Notes under the pieces: model-generated
Seen by the model: the letters and a program-made list of their open reading frames with translations, nothing else
What the model was told of the DNA's origin: nothing
Database searches by the model: none
In this document: in pieces, positions 24,131 through 33,548 of the stretch
Position numbering within the stretch: the first letter of the stretch is position 1
Layout of the letters: each line of letters starts with the position of its first letter
Position numbers and translations under genes: made by a program
Assembly: GCF_029893105.1 (NCBI RefSeq)
Contig: NZ_JARXWG010000004.1
Span: 62,001-126,000 of the forward strand
Direction: 5' to 3'
Length of the DNA: 64,000 nucleotides
Source of the DNA: Parabacteroides sp. PF5-9
GTDB lineage: Bacteria; Bacteroidota; Bacteroidia; Bacteroidales; Tannerellaceae

Positions 24131-25501
24131 ATGGGACAGAATGAGCGGGTAACCTTTGGGAGTAAATTGGGTGTTATATTGGCCACTGTGGGTAGCGCCG
24201 TGGGGCTAGGGAATATCTGGCGTTTCCCTTATATGCTTGGCGAGAACGGTGGTGCTGCCTTTTTATTGGTTTATTTTATCTGTATTCTTATTCTCGGGTT
24301 GCCGGTTATGCTCACGGAGTTTTTTATAGGAAGACATACCCATCGAAATGCGGCTGGGGCATTTAAGGCAATGGTACCCGGTACGAAATGGAGCCTGATC
24401 GGTTATAATGGTGTTTTAGCCGCTTTTCTGATTCTCGGGTTTTATTGTGTGATCGCCGGGTGGACATTGGAATATATCTGGCAATCGGTTACAGGTGGTA
24501 TGCATGGGAAGGGTGCCGACCAGTTCAAACTCGAATTTGAGACCTTTTCGACGGGAGTCGTGCGACCGATCGCATGGACAATCCTGTTTTTAGGTCTCAC
24601 GCATGTTATTATTGTTTCGGGCGTGAAGAACGGTATCGAAAGGGCCTCAAAAGTGATGATGCCTTTACTGTTTTTGATTATGGCTGTTTTATGTATTCGT
24701 TCGGTGACTTTAGACAATGCAGCGGAAGGACTTGCCTTTTTATTCAAACCCGATTTTACGAAACTCGACTCTTCTGTCATCCTGAGTGGGATGGGGCAGG
24801 CGTTCTTTTCATTGAGTATCGGGATGGGGTGTTTGATCACTTACTCTTCTTATTTCAATAAACAGACCAATTTGCAGACCACTGCTTTGCAGGTCACTGT
24901 TTTGGATACATTGGTAGCGGTATTGGCAGGGGTGATGATTTTCCCAGCGGTCTTTAGTTTTGGTATTGCTCCGACGGCGGGGCCGGAATTGGTTTTTATT
25001 ACCTTGCCTAATGTGTTCGGGCAATTGCCTTTCGGATCACTATGGTCGTTTATCTTTTTTGTTTTACTTGGTCTGGCGGCGTTGACATCTACGATCTCTT
25101 TGCATGAGGTGGCCACTGCTTATGTGCATGAAGAACATCATATGTCGAGAGGTAAAGCGGCATTACTTGTCTCGTTGGGCGTCTTGATTTTAGGGACAAT
25201 CAGTTCGTTGTCTTTTGGTGTTCTGAAGACGTATACGGTTATGGGGCTTACTTTCTTTGATTTATTGGATTATGTGACGGCAAAAATAATGCTTCCTTTA
25301 GGCGGAATGATGATTTGTGTGTTTGTCGGTTTACGTGTGGACAGGAAAATCCTTAAAGCGGAGTTGACTAATGAAGGAACAATCCCTTTCTATTTCTTTA
25401 ATACTTACGCTTTTTTCATGAAGTACATCGCTCCCATAGCTATCGGCGTGATTTTTTTGAATGAGTTGGGTCTGATCAAGTGGATGAAAGGATTCTTCTA
25501 A
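24131..25501 (+). CDS. Sodium-dependent symporter, NSS/SNF family
   Basis: 456 residues with about 11-12 membrane helices. The TM1 signature GSAVGLGNIWRFPYMLGENG (sodium and substrate site, as in LeuT and TnaT) is intact, followed by GGAAFLLVYF. Substrates of bacterial members are amino acids, often tryptophan, tyrosine or leucine; which one cannot be told. Co-directional with the LolD-type gene (21-nt gap); ends 5 nt from the convergent EnvC-like gene. Confidence 0.92.
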   Translation: MGQNERVTFGSKLGVILATVGSAVGLGNIWRFPYMLGENGGAAFLLVYFICILILGLPVMLTEFFIGRHTHRNAAGAFKAMVPGTKWSLIGYNGVLAAFLILGFYCVIAGWTLEYIWQSVTGGMHGKGADQFKLEFETFSTGVVRPIAWTILFLGLTHVIIVSGVKNGIERASKVMMPLLFLIMAVLCIRSVTLDNAAEGLAFLFKPDFTKLDSSVILSGMGQAFFSLSIGMGCLITYSSYFNKQTNLQTTALQVTVLDTLVAVLAGVMIFPAVFSFGIAPTAGPELVFITLPNVFGQLPFGSLWSFIFFVLLGLAALTSTISLHEVATAYVHEEHHMSRGKAALLVSLGVLILGTISSLSFGVLKTYTVMGLTFFDLLDYVTAKIMLPLGGMMICVFVGLRVDRKILKAELTNEGTIPFYFFNTYAFFMKYIAPIAIGVIFLNELGLIKWMKGFF

Positions 25502-25506
25502 AAAAC

Positions 25507-26808
25507 TTAATCCAACCATGGTTCAGGATTTAATTTTGTCCGTTCTTTCCATATCTGGAAATGGAGGATGGTGGTATTGTTATCTTCGGTATCGGTATAT
25601 ATTTTGCCAATGGACTGACGTGTTTTAACCTGGTCTCCGGCTTTAACGTATACCTGGCTTAAATTGCTATAGACCGTCAGATAATTACCATGTCGGATGA
25701 TGACGGAGTTGTTGTATCCCGGTACGACAAAGACACGGGTGACGACTCCGTTGAAAACCGTTTGGGCATCAGTGCCCGGAGTTGTTTGAATATCAATCCC
25801 ATTATTATTCGTGCGGACATAACGTAGCTCCTGATGTTGTTGTTCGCCGAAATGAGCTACAATCAGATAATGGCCGGTCAGTGGGAAAGGAAGACGTCCT
25901 TTGTTACTGGCAAAATCGGCGGCCAGTTGGCGTTCTGCTTTTGTCATGGCGTACCCTCCGGTGACATCGGCCACACGTTCCTCTTCACGCGGTGCTGTGG
26001 GTGTTTCTTTACCTTCCTCTGCTGCTTTCTGGGCGGCACGTCTGGCTCGTTCACGTTCTGCTTTGGCTTCCGCCTCTGCATCAGCGATCTCTTTGGCGAT
26101 CTGACTTTCTATCTGTCGGTTCAGGGCATCTGCCTGTTTTTTCTTTTGATTCAATTCGGCTCTCAGGTCTTTTTGTTTTTTATCCAGTTCCTGAACTTCT
26201 TTCTTCTGGTTGCGTTCTTCGTCTTGTAACTTCTTGTTTTCTTCTTCGCGTTCATTTAATAATGACTGCTTCTCTTTTCTTGTTTGTTGAATCTCCTGTT
26301 GTTTGGCAAGTATCTCTTTACGTTTATCGATAATGTCGTAGGATTGTTTTTTTTGCCAATCGGCATATTCCCGCAGGTAACGCATCCGGCGGAATGATTG
26401 TGAAAAATTATCAGCAGAAAGAATGAAAAGAAGTTTGTCTTGTGAGTTACGGCGTTTGTAGATATGTTGTGCCGAAGTTTTATAATTCTCTTGTTTATTT
26501 TTTAGTTCTTTCTCCAGTTGTCCGATATCTTTTTGCAACTGGTAGATCTCTTTGTCGATCGCATTGATTTCCTGACTCAGTAGGTTGATCACTTTTTTTC
26601 GAGCCAGTAGTTGCTGTGAGAGCAGATTGAGCCTGTTTAATGAGTTGCGTGCGGTTTGGGCGGTAATCTGGAGCATCTGGTTCGTCATTTCAATGTCGGC
26701 AAGAGCCTGTTTCCGCTGTTGTTCCAGCTGCTGTAGGGTCGCAGATTGTTGTCCGAAAACGATCAGTGTCGGTAAAATAAGTATAACAATCCACAAAAAC
26801 CTCCTCAT
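25507..26808 (-). CDS. EnvC-like murein hydrolase activator with degenerate LytM domain
   Basis: 433 residues: signal peptide (to about residue 20), two long coiled-coil stretches (about 22-120 and 150-265), and a C-terminal LytM/M23 domain (about 310-433). The zinc-binding residues are lost: the usual HxxxD is NNGID and the final HxH is ILHFQ. So it should not cut peptidoglycan itself but activate an amidase, as EnvC does during cell division. Last gene of the - strand envelope cluster, 3 nt after the DUF4292 gene. Confidence 0.88.
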   Translation of the reverse strand: MRRFLWIVILILPTLIVFGQQSATLQQLEQQRKQALADIEMTNQMLQITAQTARNSLNRLNLLSQQLLARKKVINLLSQEINAIDKEIYQLQKDIGQLEKELKNKQENYKTSAQHIYKRRNSQDKLLFILSADNFSQSFRRMRYLREYADWQKKQSYDIIDKRKEILAKQQEIQQTRKEKQSLLNEREEENKKLQDEERNQKKEVQELDKKQKDLRAELNQKKKQADALNRQIESQIAKEIADAEAEAKAERERARRAAQKAAEEGKETPTAPREEERVADVTGGYAMTKAERQLAADFASNKGRLPFPLTGHYLIVAHFGEQQHQELRYVRTNNNGIDIQTTPGTDAQTVFNGVVTRVFVVPGYNNSVIIRHGNYLTVYSNLSQVYVKAGDQVKTRQSIGKIYTDTEDNNTTILHFQIWKERTKLNPEPWLD

Positions 26809-26811
26809 TGA

Positions 26812-27651
26812 CTATCTGTTTTTATTGAAAGCACGAATAATCTCCGCAAAGGTAATACGTTTATATTTATCAGGAATAGAAAAATCCATATTCACTGGAA
26901 TATTCGTCTGTATTCGGGCAAAATTGAGTTGAATATGCCCTTTTGACAACCCTTCGGATAATACTTGTATAACCATTAACATCGGAAAAGGTTGTCCGTC
27001 GGTTATCCTGAAATCGGCGTATTCCCATTGTATCGCATGCCGCTCTTTCGCATCGGTCACAAAGGTAGACAACAGTTTTTCTTCACCGTCGACGGTAAAG
27101 GTATATGTTAAATCCATCGCATCTTTGGTGCGGACTTCGGCTGTTGAGCCTTCTTGTTGCAATTGAAACTGACGATATTGAACCGGGGAAATCGTCTGTT
27201 GTCCGGGCAAGAACAGGTGATTGATGAAAAGCGCCTGTAGATTGTAAAAGTTGAAATCGATCGGCGTTTGCCCTTTCAGGTTGGCATAACTTTCATCTAC
27301 AAAACGTTTGTTTATCCGGTCGATAATCCGGATATGTTCTTGATCCAGGATGATTCGTGCGACTTCTACCCCCAGAAAAGGTTGTATGGAAAAGATCAGC
27401 GCACTGTCTTTAACGATTTTCAGGTCGACGCGTGAACTCATTTCCGAACCTGAAAAATGAAGTTGGGCATTCACCCGTGCGGAGAGTGTTTGGAAATGAA
27501 ATGCTTTTTCTTTCATTGCATCAAAAAACTCCGCATGTTCTTTGGCTGTTCCTATGTCAACGGTTCCTACTTTTTTTGTTGTCTTACAACCGGCTAGGAA
27601 TATCACAGCCAGTCCGAATGATAAGATTATTTGAATACTTCTTCTTCTCAT
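26812..27651 (-). CDS. DUF4292 lipoprotein
   Basis: 279 residues with lipobox LAGC (Cys22) after MRRRSIQIILSFGLAVIF. The rest is beta-rich (LSARVNAQLHFSGSEMSSRV onward), with the fold pattern of LolA/LolB-like lipid-binding half-barrels, to which DUF4292 is thought to be related. It sits between the TPR and EnvC-like genes, an order conserved in Bacteroidetes. Its start overlaps the TPR stop by 1 nt (TAATG), indicating translational coupling. A role in envelope assembly is inference. Confidence 0.87.
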   Translation of the reverse strand: MRRRSIQIILSFGLAVIFLAGCKTTKKVGTVDIGTAKEHAEFFDAMKEKAFHFQTLSARVNAQLHFSGSEMSSRVDLKIVKDSALIFSIQPFLGVEVARIILDQEHIRIIDRINKRFVDESYANLKGQTPIDFNFYNLQALFINHLFLPGQQTISPVQYRQFQLQQEGSTAEVRTKDAMDLTYTFTVDGEEKLLSTFVTDAKERHAIQWEYADFRITDGQPFPMLMVIQVLSEGLSKGHIQLNFARIQTNIPVNMDFSIPDKYKRITFAEIIRAFNKNR

Positions 27652-29402
27652 TATTCTTTGACTTCTTCTATATATCTTTCTTCTGCAATTTTGCGATCGA
27701 GCACCTCACTCTCTTTACCTAACTCTTTTGCTTTTTTCCATTGCAATACGGCTTCTTCTTTTTCTCCTGTCATAAAGAGGATATCTCCGTAGTGGTCGAC
27801 TAACTCACTGCTGTTTGTCTTATCATTCTCAATCGCCCGTTTGATATAGATTTTAGCCAACGAATAATCACCTTGCACAAAGAAGATCCAACCATAAGTA
27901 TCCAGGTAAGTGGCGTTGTTCGGCTCCATTTGTATGGTTTGGGCACTCATTCGCTCTGCCTTCTTCAACTCTTTTTTATCAAGCGACAGAAAGTAGCTGT
28001 AGTTATTCAATACGGCAATATTCTTTTCGTTAAACTTTAGGGCCTCGTCATACGTTTCATAGGCTTTATCCATCTGTCCCATCTGATAATAGATATCACC
28101 TATTTGCCCGTAGAAATCGGACTTAAGCGCAGGATTCTCAGTCGGAATGATTGCTATTCCGGCATAATAGGTATCTAACGCTTTCTGGTACTCTTCTTGT
28201 TGGTAGTAGGCAATACCCAGATAAAAATAATATTCGGGTGAATCAGGGAATAATTCCATACACGTTTGACAAATCCGGATCACTTCCGGAATATCTTCAG
28301 AACGCAAAGCCATATTCAATAGTTGTTGCCAGGCAGAAGCATTTCCCGGCTCCATTTCCGTTACCAGCTGGAACTGAAATTTGGCCTCTTCACTTTTTCC
28401 TTGCGAGTTCAATAGATTTCCATACATCATTTTCAGATCGGTATCTTCCGGATGTTGCTCCAATAGGATCTCAAATAGCGAGTTACCACTACCCAACTCT
28501 TGTTGTGTCTGTTGTAATCTGACCAGATAACGGGATAAAATATTCAGTTTGGTCTCGATATCCAGATTCTCGTTCACCAACGCGTTGTGTATTTGTGTCT
28601 CGGCTAAACTCTTATCTCCAATAACCTCATAATAATTGGCCATAGAGACAATATAATAGGGATTGGCCGGATCAATTTCTTTGGCCTTATTATAGCAGAC
28701 TAAGGCTTTTTCTGGCGCATTGTTTTCCAGATGCAAGTCGCCCATCATAATCTGATAGCGCGATTCCATGGGGTATTTTACGGCCAGTTTTTCGATCTCC
28801 TTAAACGCATTCTCTTTTTCGTCTAAACGAATGAACAGCTGAAACTTTTGCATGGTCAACGATTCATTCATCCCCATAATCGATTCCAGCGTATCGAATG
28901 CTTCGATCGCTTTCACAATTTCACCGGATTGAGCCAGTGATTCCGCCAGATAATAGTTCAATTCATATTTTCCGGGATATTGTTTGACTAATTCTTCAAA
29001 CTCTTCGGCCGCTTCTCCATACATTCCCATATTACGTGAAATACTGGCCAGCGCCATCCGGTATGTATAATTGGCCGGATCATGAGATACCGCTTGTCGC
29101 AACATCTCTATCGATTTCTCCGGACGATTCAGTTGAAGATAAAAAGAGGATAGTTCGAAAAGAACAGGAGCCGCTGTCGAGTCAATGGCCAGGCAATGAG
29201 TAAACGCATCAAAAGCTGCGTCATATTTTTCGGCAGCTTTCAGATTCAATCCCTCATAAAAGAAGTAATCGAACTTGCGTTGTTCTTTAGCGGATAGTTT
29301 CCCCAGATCAGCCGGTGTCTCTTTTTCTATCCCTGTTGCGTAAACAGGGTTTATTGAGAGACAAAATAAGGCAATAATGAAATATTTATATGTATGAATC
29401 AT
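27651..29402 (-). CDS. Periplasmic tetratricopeptide repeat protein
   Basis: 583 residues with a signal peptide (ends about PVYATG). At least twelve TPR units fill residues about 40-570 (for instance AAPVLFELSSFYLQLNRPEK and KSDFYGQIGDIYYQMGQMDK), so it is a scaffold. It lies between dut and the DUF4292 lipoprotein in the conserved ispG-dut-TPR-DUF4292-EnvC group. It probably serves envelope protein complexes; there is no enzyme domain. Confidence 0.9.
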   Translation of the reverse strand: MIHTYKYFIIALFCLSINPVYATGIEKETPADLGKLSAKEQRKFDYFFYEGLNLKAAEKYDAAFDAFTHCLAIDSTAAPVLFELSSFYLQLNRPEKSIEMLRQAVSHDPANYTYRMALASISRNMGMYGEAAEEFEELVKQYPGKYELNYYLAESLAQSGEIVKAIEAFDTLESIMGMNESLTMQKFQLFIRLDEKENAFKEIEKLAVKYPMESRYQIMMGDLHLENNAPEKALVCYNKAKEIDPANPYYIVSMANYYEVIGDKSLAETQIHNALVNENLDIETKLNILSRYLVRLQQTQQELGSGNSLFEILLEQHPEDTDLKMMYGNLLNSQGKSEEAKFQFQLVTEMEPGNASAWQQLLNMALRSEDIPEVIRICQTCMELFPDSPEYYFYLGIAYYQQEEYQKALDTYYAGIAIIPTENPALKSDFYGQIGDIYYQMGQMDKAYETYDEALKFNEKNIAVLNNYSYFLSLDKKELKKAERMSAQTIQMEPNNATYLDTYGWIFFVQGDYSLAKIYIKRAIENDKTNSSELVDHYGDILFMTGEKEEAVLQWKKAKELGKESEVLDRKIAEERYIEEVKE

Positions 29403-29417
29403 TCTGAAAGAATCTCT

Positions 29418-29852
29418 CTACTTTTTTCCTGTATGACCGAATCCGCCTGCACCTCGCTCTGTCTCATCTAAGATCTCTACCTGTTCCCACTGTACGTGAC
29501 TGTGCGTGGTAATGACCATCTGACAAATCCGTTCGCCATCATTCACGGTGAACGCTTCAGCTGATAGATTCACAAGAATAATACCGATCTCTCCCCGGTA
29601 ATCCGCATCGATGGTACCGGGAGTATTCAGTAAAGAAATACCGTGTTTGAGGGCTAAGCCGCTGCGCGGACGCATTTGAGCTTCGTAGCCTTCCGGAAGT
29701 GAAAGGTATAAACCGGTAGGGATCAGTTTGCGTTCCAACGGTTTTAAAACGACCGGTTCAGATAAATTGGCACGGATATCCATACCGGCCGACAAAGGGG
29801 TCGCATACTCTGGCAACGGATGATGCGATTTATTGACAATCTTAACTTTCAT
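29418..29852 (-). CDS. dut: Deoxyuridine 5'-triphosphate nucleotidohydrolase (dUTPase)
   Basis: 144 residues, standard trimeric dUTPase. The five motifs are visible: [40 protein letters not shown] and [11 protein letters not shown] at the C-terminus. It removes dUTP and supplies dUMP for thymidylate synthesis. Second gene of the ispG group; 54 nt from ispG and 15 nt before the TPR gene. Confidence 0.97.
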   Translation of the reverse strand: MKVKIVNKSHHPLPEYATPLSAGMDIRANLSEPVVLKPLERKLIPTGLYLSLPEGYEAQMRPRSGLALKHGISLLNTPGTIDADYRGEIGIILVNLSAEAFTVNDGERICQMVITTHSHVQWEQVEILDETERGAGGFGHTGKK

Positions 29853-29906
29853 AGGTTATTATTCTATTTCTCTATAGCTATTTTGAATACGAAGATAGTA
29901 CAAATA

Positions 29907-31736
29907 TTAATTCTTCCAGTCTCCGTTCTTTTTTATTAACTCAACTAAACGTTCTACAGCTTCTTCCTCGGGGATGTTTTTCAGGATACATCTTTTCCCT
30001 TTGTATAGGCTGATACGTCCTCTTCCTGCACCCACATACCCATAGTCGGCATCGGCCATTTCTCCCGGGCCGTTTACAATACATCCCATAATGCCTATTT
30101 TCAACCCTTTGAGGTGTGACGTTGCTTTTTTCACTTTGGCAATAGTCTCCTGTAGGTTGAATAAGGTTCTGCCACAACCGGGGCAGGAGATGTATTCCGT
30201 TTTACTGATCCGGACACGAGCCGCTTGTAGAATACCAAACATACAACTATCGATGAATCTGTTTTTGCTTTTTTCGTTGTATAACATAAGCCCATCCCCA
30301 AAACCATCCAACAATAACGTGCCTAAATCGATTCCCGCTTTAATCTGTAACGATTCCATATCTGTTTCGTGGTAATCTCTCTGGAGAATAACCGGTACGT
30401 CACAACCGGCAATCATCAACTTATGCATCGCCGCGCGTTGTTCTCCCACTCCGTTTATATGGTGCGTACTGAGTACGACTACAGCCGATTGGTCGTTTTT
30501 CAACAGTTCCAGCATCTGGTCGTTCAGATCGGCCAACGTTAATCGGATAAATTTAAGTGCGGCATGAAAAGCAGCCATTTCTTTGAACTCAGAAGCGATA
30601 AAGAAAGGATATACATTCGGACTGTTTTTCCAAAAAGCAGCGTCAACCAGTAAAGACAGATTATCCGGCAGATTATCCGGATCTTCCTGTCCGATGTAGA
30701 TATAATCAGGCAGACAGGAATGATCGAATTCGTAGTCGTCGTTTGTCCGGTCGGAGATCACCACAGGAGGCTGCCCTCCACCGATATTTTTTACTTTCCG
30801 GCTTTTTCTGCGACTGGGTTTGATGGGATCGTATCCGGGAAATGATTCGGCAATAATAGGGGAATGACCTTCACGTTCACGGATATAATTGACCAGTTTA
30901 CGGGCAACAGGCATTTCCGCCTCCGGCTCTTCGCTTAAGGAGACCCGGATGGTATCCCCAATCCCATCCGACAGTAAAGCACCGATCCCAACAGCACTTT
31001 TTATACGCCCGTCTTCTCCGTCTCCTGCTTCAGTCACGCCCAGATGAAGTGGGAATGGCATCCCTTCCGTAGCCATCGTTTGAATCAGTAAACGGACTGT
31101 TTGCACCATAATCACCGTATTGGACGCTTTAATCGAAATCACAACATCCGTAAAATCCTCCTCCACACAGATCCGAAGAAATTCCATACACGAAGCAACC
31201 ATGCCTTCGGGTGTATCTCCATACCGGCTCATAATCCGATCGGATAGTGAACCGTGATTGACTCCGATACGGATTGCTGTTCCCTGTTTTTTACAGATAT
31301 TCAGGAACGGCACAAAACGCGCTCTGATCTTTTCGATCTCTTCACAATACTCATCATCGGTATATTCCAGTAGGTCGAACGTTTTCACGCGATCGACATA
31401 ATTCCCCGGATTGATACGCACCTTATCCACCGTTGTTGCAGCCACATCGGCCGCTTTTGGGTTGAAATGGATATCCGCAACAAGCGGAGTGATGAATCTT
31501 CGCTGATTAAGCCCTTCCCTGATCGTCTTGAGATTATGCGCTTCGCGTTCTCCTTGCGCTGTAAAACGAATATATTCGGCACCAGCCTCTATCATCCGTA
31601 TCGCTTGGTGTATAGCCGCTTCGGTATCCATCGTCGACACATTCGCCATCGACTGGATACGTATGGGGTATTTGCCTCCCATGGGTGTATGACCTATATG
31701 GACAATGGATGAGAGACGTCGTTTGTAATTGAACAT
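29907..31736 (-). CDS. ispG: 4-hydroxy-3-methylbut-2-enyl diphosphate synthase (GcpE), long Bacteroidetes form
   Basis: 609 residues from MFNYKRRLSSIVHIGHTPMG at 31736; the frame runs further upstream but crosses the promoter box at 31778. IspG reduces methylerythritol cyclodiphosphate to HMBPP in isoprenoid synthesis. An N-terminal TIM barrel (about 15-290) is separated from the [4Fe-4S] domain by a large insert (about 290-490), as in plant and Bacteroidetes enzymes. Iron-sulfur ligands lie in CPGCGRTLF and MGCIVNGPGE. First gene of the envelope/dut cluster. Confidence 0.96.
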   Translation of the reverse strand: MFNYKRRLSSIVHIGHTPMGGKYPIRIQSMANVSTMDTEAAIHQAIRMIEAGAEYIRFTAQGEREAHNLKTIREGLNQRRFITPLVADIHFNPKAADVAATTVDKVRINPGNYVDRVKTFDLLEYTDDEYCEEIEKIRARFVPFLNICKKQGTAIRIGVNHGSLSDRIMSRYGDTPEGMVASCMEFLRICVEEDFTDVVISIKASNTVIMVQTVRLLIQTMATEGMPFPLHLGVTEAGDGEDGRIKSAVGIGALLSDGIGDTIRVSLSEEPEAEMPVARKLVNYIREREGHSPIIAESFPGYDPIKPSRRKSRKVKNIGGGQPPVVISDRTNDDYEFDHSCLPDYIYIGQEDPDNLPDNLSLLVDAAFWKNSPNVYPFFIASEFKEMAAFHAALKFIRLTLADLNDQMLELLKNDQSAVVVLSTHHINGVGEQRAAMHKLMIAGCDVPVILQRDYHETDMESLQIKAGIDLGTLLLDGFGDGLMLYNEKSKNRFIDSCMFGILQAARVRISKTEYISCPGCGRTLFNLQETIAKVKKATSHLKGLKIGIMGCIVNGPGEMADADYGYVGAGRGRISLYKGKRCILKNIPEEEAVERLVELIKKNGDWKN

Positions 31737-31777
31737 GGAACTAATTATTGTCAAGAAACACTCTTCTTTATTTGCAT

Positions 31778-31785
31778 CAAAGGTA
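31778..31785 (-). promoter_or_regulatory. -7 box (TACCTTTG) for ispG
   Basis: TACCTTTG on the minus strand 41 nt upstream of the ispG ATG, just beyond the end of the truncated lipoprotein gene. Confidence 0.55.
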
Positions 31786-31839
31786 CCTAAAAAAGGAGAA
31801 TAATGAGTAAATGACTTAGTCTTTTGAGTGTTTAGCGTA

Positions 31840-32079
31840 TTAAGGATGTGTATAAAGTAAAGGTGTATCAAAAGCCTCTTTTAATATCTCTTGATTGGAA
31901 GTATAATACATGATATAGAATTTTCCATCCATTTGCTGGAGGGGTATTTTTTCTCCTTCGCACCAATAATAATCGGTTGAATCGTCAGTTGCTTTATTCA
32001 GATAATCATCATTCTCTTTACTGCAAGCCGAGGCAAAGATGAGTAACAGAAAGAATAAGGGCTTTAATCGTTGTTTCAT
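31840..32079 (-). pseudogene. Truncated copy of the neighbouring propeptide-like lipoprotein gene
   Basis: 79 residues with lipobox ASAC. Residues 19-70 match the N-terminal part of the 32138-32809 protein closely: KENDDYLNKATDDSTDYYW here versus KENEDYLERATDDSTDYYW there, and KFYIMYYTSNQEILKEAF versus RFYVMYYTADQERLKEAF. After LKEAF the likeness stops abruptly and nine unrelated residues lead to a stop. The leaders before both ATGs are also alike (AAAACTnTnTAAAAATG-like). So this is a tandem duplicate that lost about 150 residues; it may still yield a small lipoprotein. Confidence 0.75.
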
Positions 32080-32137
32080 TTTTATAAAGTTTTATTCTGT
32101 TAATCATTAAATAGATAAGAATATGCAATTGTTAATC

Positions 32138-32809
32138 TCAATCAAAACCAGTTCCACCTACCGTACTCGGTTCAGCTGCTTCAAACAGTCCACTGCTGTA
32201 AAACAGGTTTGCCATTTGCAGAGAATTTCCTTTCGATTGGTTGGTGCAAACCAGAATAAACCAATCTGGGGAAAATCGATCTCTGCCTATGATCTCCACC
32301 CCATTTACTTTGGCCAACTTTTTTAATTGTTTTAGTTTGGTACCGCTTTTAAACTTGACAAAGAACTTTTCTGTAACGCCTATCTCCATATTTTTCAATC
32401 GTTCATTAATCAGATAGTAATTTCCCCAGTAAATCGTAGAAGCTAATATATCGGCACATTTTTCATAGTCTCCTTCAATGGTTTCCGTCTTGAAATTGGT
32501 GTATTTCCACGCAGCCGGACCACTCATGTCACAACTGTAACTCGAATGGTTTTTCCATTCAAAGCTATCCTTCGCTTCAAGTGTGACTCCCACTTTGGCA
32601 AATGCTTCTTTTAATCGTTCTTGATCAGCCGTGTAATACATCACATAGAATCTATCTTTTATAGGTAGAAGAGGAATCTGTCTATCTCCGCCCCAGTAAT
32701 AATCTGTAGAATCATCTGTTGCCCTCTCCAGATAATCTTCATTCTCTTTCTCACAGGCTGGTAGAAGGATTAATAACAATAGGGATAGGATGCTTAAGCG
32801 CGTTTTCAT
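32138..32809 (-). CDS. Lipoprotein resembling a stand-alone S8 peptidase propeptide
   Basis: 223 residues, lipobox LPAC (Cys19). The C-terminal part (about 145-215) holds EKFFVKFKSGTKLKQLKKLA, then NSLQMANLFYSSGLFEAAEP. In Bacteroidales subtilisin-like (S8) proteases this ANxFYxxGLFxxAEP stretch ends the N-terminal propeptide, just before the catalytic domain. Here the protein stops 8 residues later (TVGGTGFD) and no peptidase domain follows. It may be a free inhibitor or chaperone of an S8 protease, or the remains of one. The family link is from memory of such proteins, so moderate confidence. A truncated copy lies downstream. Confidence 0.6.
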   Translation of the reverse strand: MKTRLSILSLLLLILLPACEKENEDYLERATDDSTDYYWGGDRQIPLLPIKDRFYVMYYTADQERLKEAFAKVGVTLEAKDSFEWKNHSSYSCDMSGPAAWKYTNFKTETIEGDYEKCADILASTIYWGNYYLINERLKNMEIGVTEKFFVKFKSGTKLKQLKKLAKVNGVEIIGRDRFSPDWFILVCTNQSKGNSLQMANLFYSSGLFEAAEPSTVGGTGFD

Positions 32810-33063
32810 TTTTAAGAGTTTTAAATTGTAGATAATCTATTCTCAAATAGGGATCGTATGTCGCACACACCTTACGTTCTATTTTAGAAAACTAAATTTG
32901 ATCTGGTAATTGATTGGTTTTGAAACAAAAATATTTTTCTTTTTTTTAATGTGCAAGTTTTATAGAATAAAAATTAGGATAGCTTTTATTGAAGTGTAGA
33001 ATGAATTTGTTTGTTCTTCCTCTCTTGTGGATAGAGGATTTTTATCTTTTATTTAATTGCCAT

Positions 33064-33300
33064 GAGTTTTGATATAAAACATGAGGTTTAAATGGAAAAA
33101 ATGTGAAGATGTAAACGTAGCGACCAGTACTATCTTGGCTCCTCTCCTGGCCAGGAGAGGGGTACCGCCGTTTGCGGGGGTGGAGAGGTTGTGTTTTGGG
33201 GTTAAATATCTATTGCTAAAATACTTGCAACACTATCAACCACTCCACCGCTGCGGGGCAGCGGTCCCCCTCGCCTGTCCAGGCAAGGAGTAGAGAATGT
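33064..33300. repeat. Intergenic mosaic with GC-rich palindromes
   Basis: The gap 32810-33624 has no gene. Bases 33064-33113 (GAGTTTTGATATAAAACATG and on) resemble the right arm of the repeat at 19584-19687. A perfect 20-bp palindrome, CCTCTCCTGGCCAGGAGAGG, lies at 33141-33160, and an imperfect one (CCTCGCCTGTCCAGGCAAGG) near 33270; the blocks between them (GGTGGAGAGGTTG and CAACCACTCCACC) also pair, so the whole can fold into one long hairpin. The 22-bp array follows at 33447. Confidence 0.6.
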
Positions 33301-33446
33301 CCACTTGCTAATTTTGAAATCTTCCAATCTTACACCAATTAAAGATTATTTTATATCACGTTAATGTAAGTATTCCATGAACGAACCCAAACAAAACCCA
33401 TCACGTCGCTGTCGGTTTATTTGAGGCATTAGAAACACTTTTTTGT

Positions 33447-33548
33447 TAGAGGTACCTCTAAATTGTTTTACACCTACCTCTAAACGGATTTAGACGTACC
33501 TCTAAATTATTTTAGACGTACCTCTAACAGAAAACGGAGGTAGGTGTA
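33447..33548 (+). repeat. 22-bp palindromic repeat array, locus A (5 units)
   Basis: Five units start at 33447, 33469, 33491, 33513 and 33535, an exact 22-bp period. Each has a 14-bp core: TAGAGGTACCTCTA (perfect palindrome), TACACCTACCTCTA, TAGACGTACCTCTA twice, CGGAGGTAGGTGTA. The 8-bp spacers are AATTGTTT, AACGGATT, AATTATTT and ACAGAAAA. The left flank holds TGTCGGTTTATTTGA and AACACTTTTTTGT; the right end is ACAAAAAAACAG. The same element occurs at 46109-46210 and 55795-55918. Confidence 0.9.

Noticed and set aside
31786-31839. A simple frameshift in the truncated lipoprotein gene
   Set aside because: Read in all three frames, the DNA after LKEAF shows no likeness to the rest of the intact copy, so it is a deletion or rearrangement rather than a frameshift.
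33447-33548. CRISPR array at the 22-bp repeats
   Set aside because: Spacers are only 8 bp and recur between loci, the repeat core is a palindrome, and there are no cas genes in the window.
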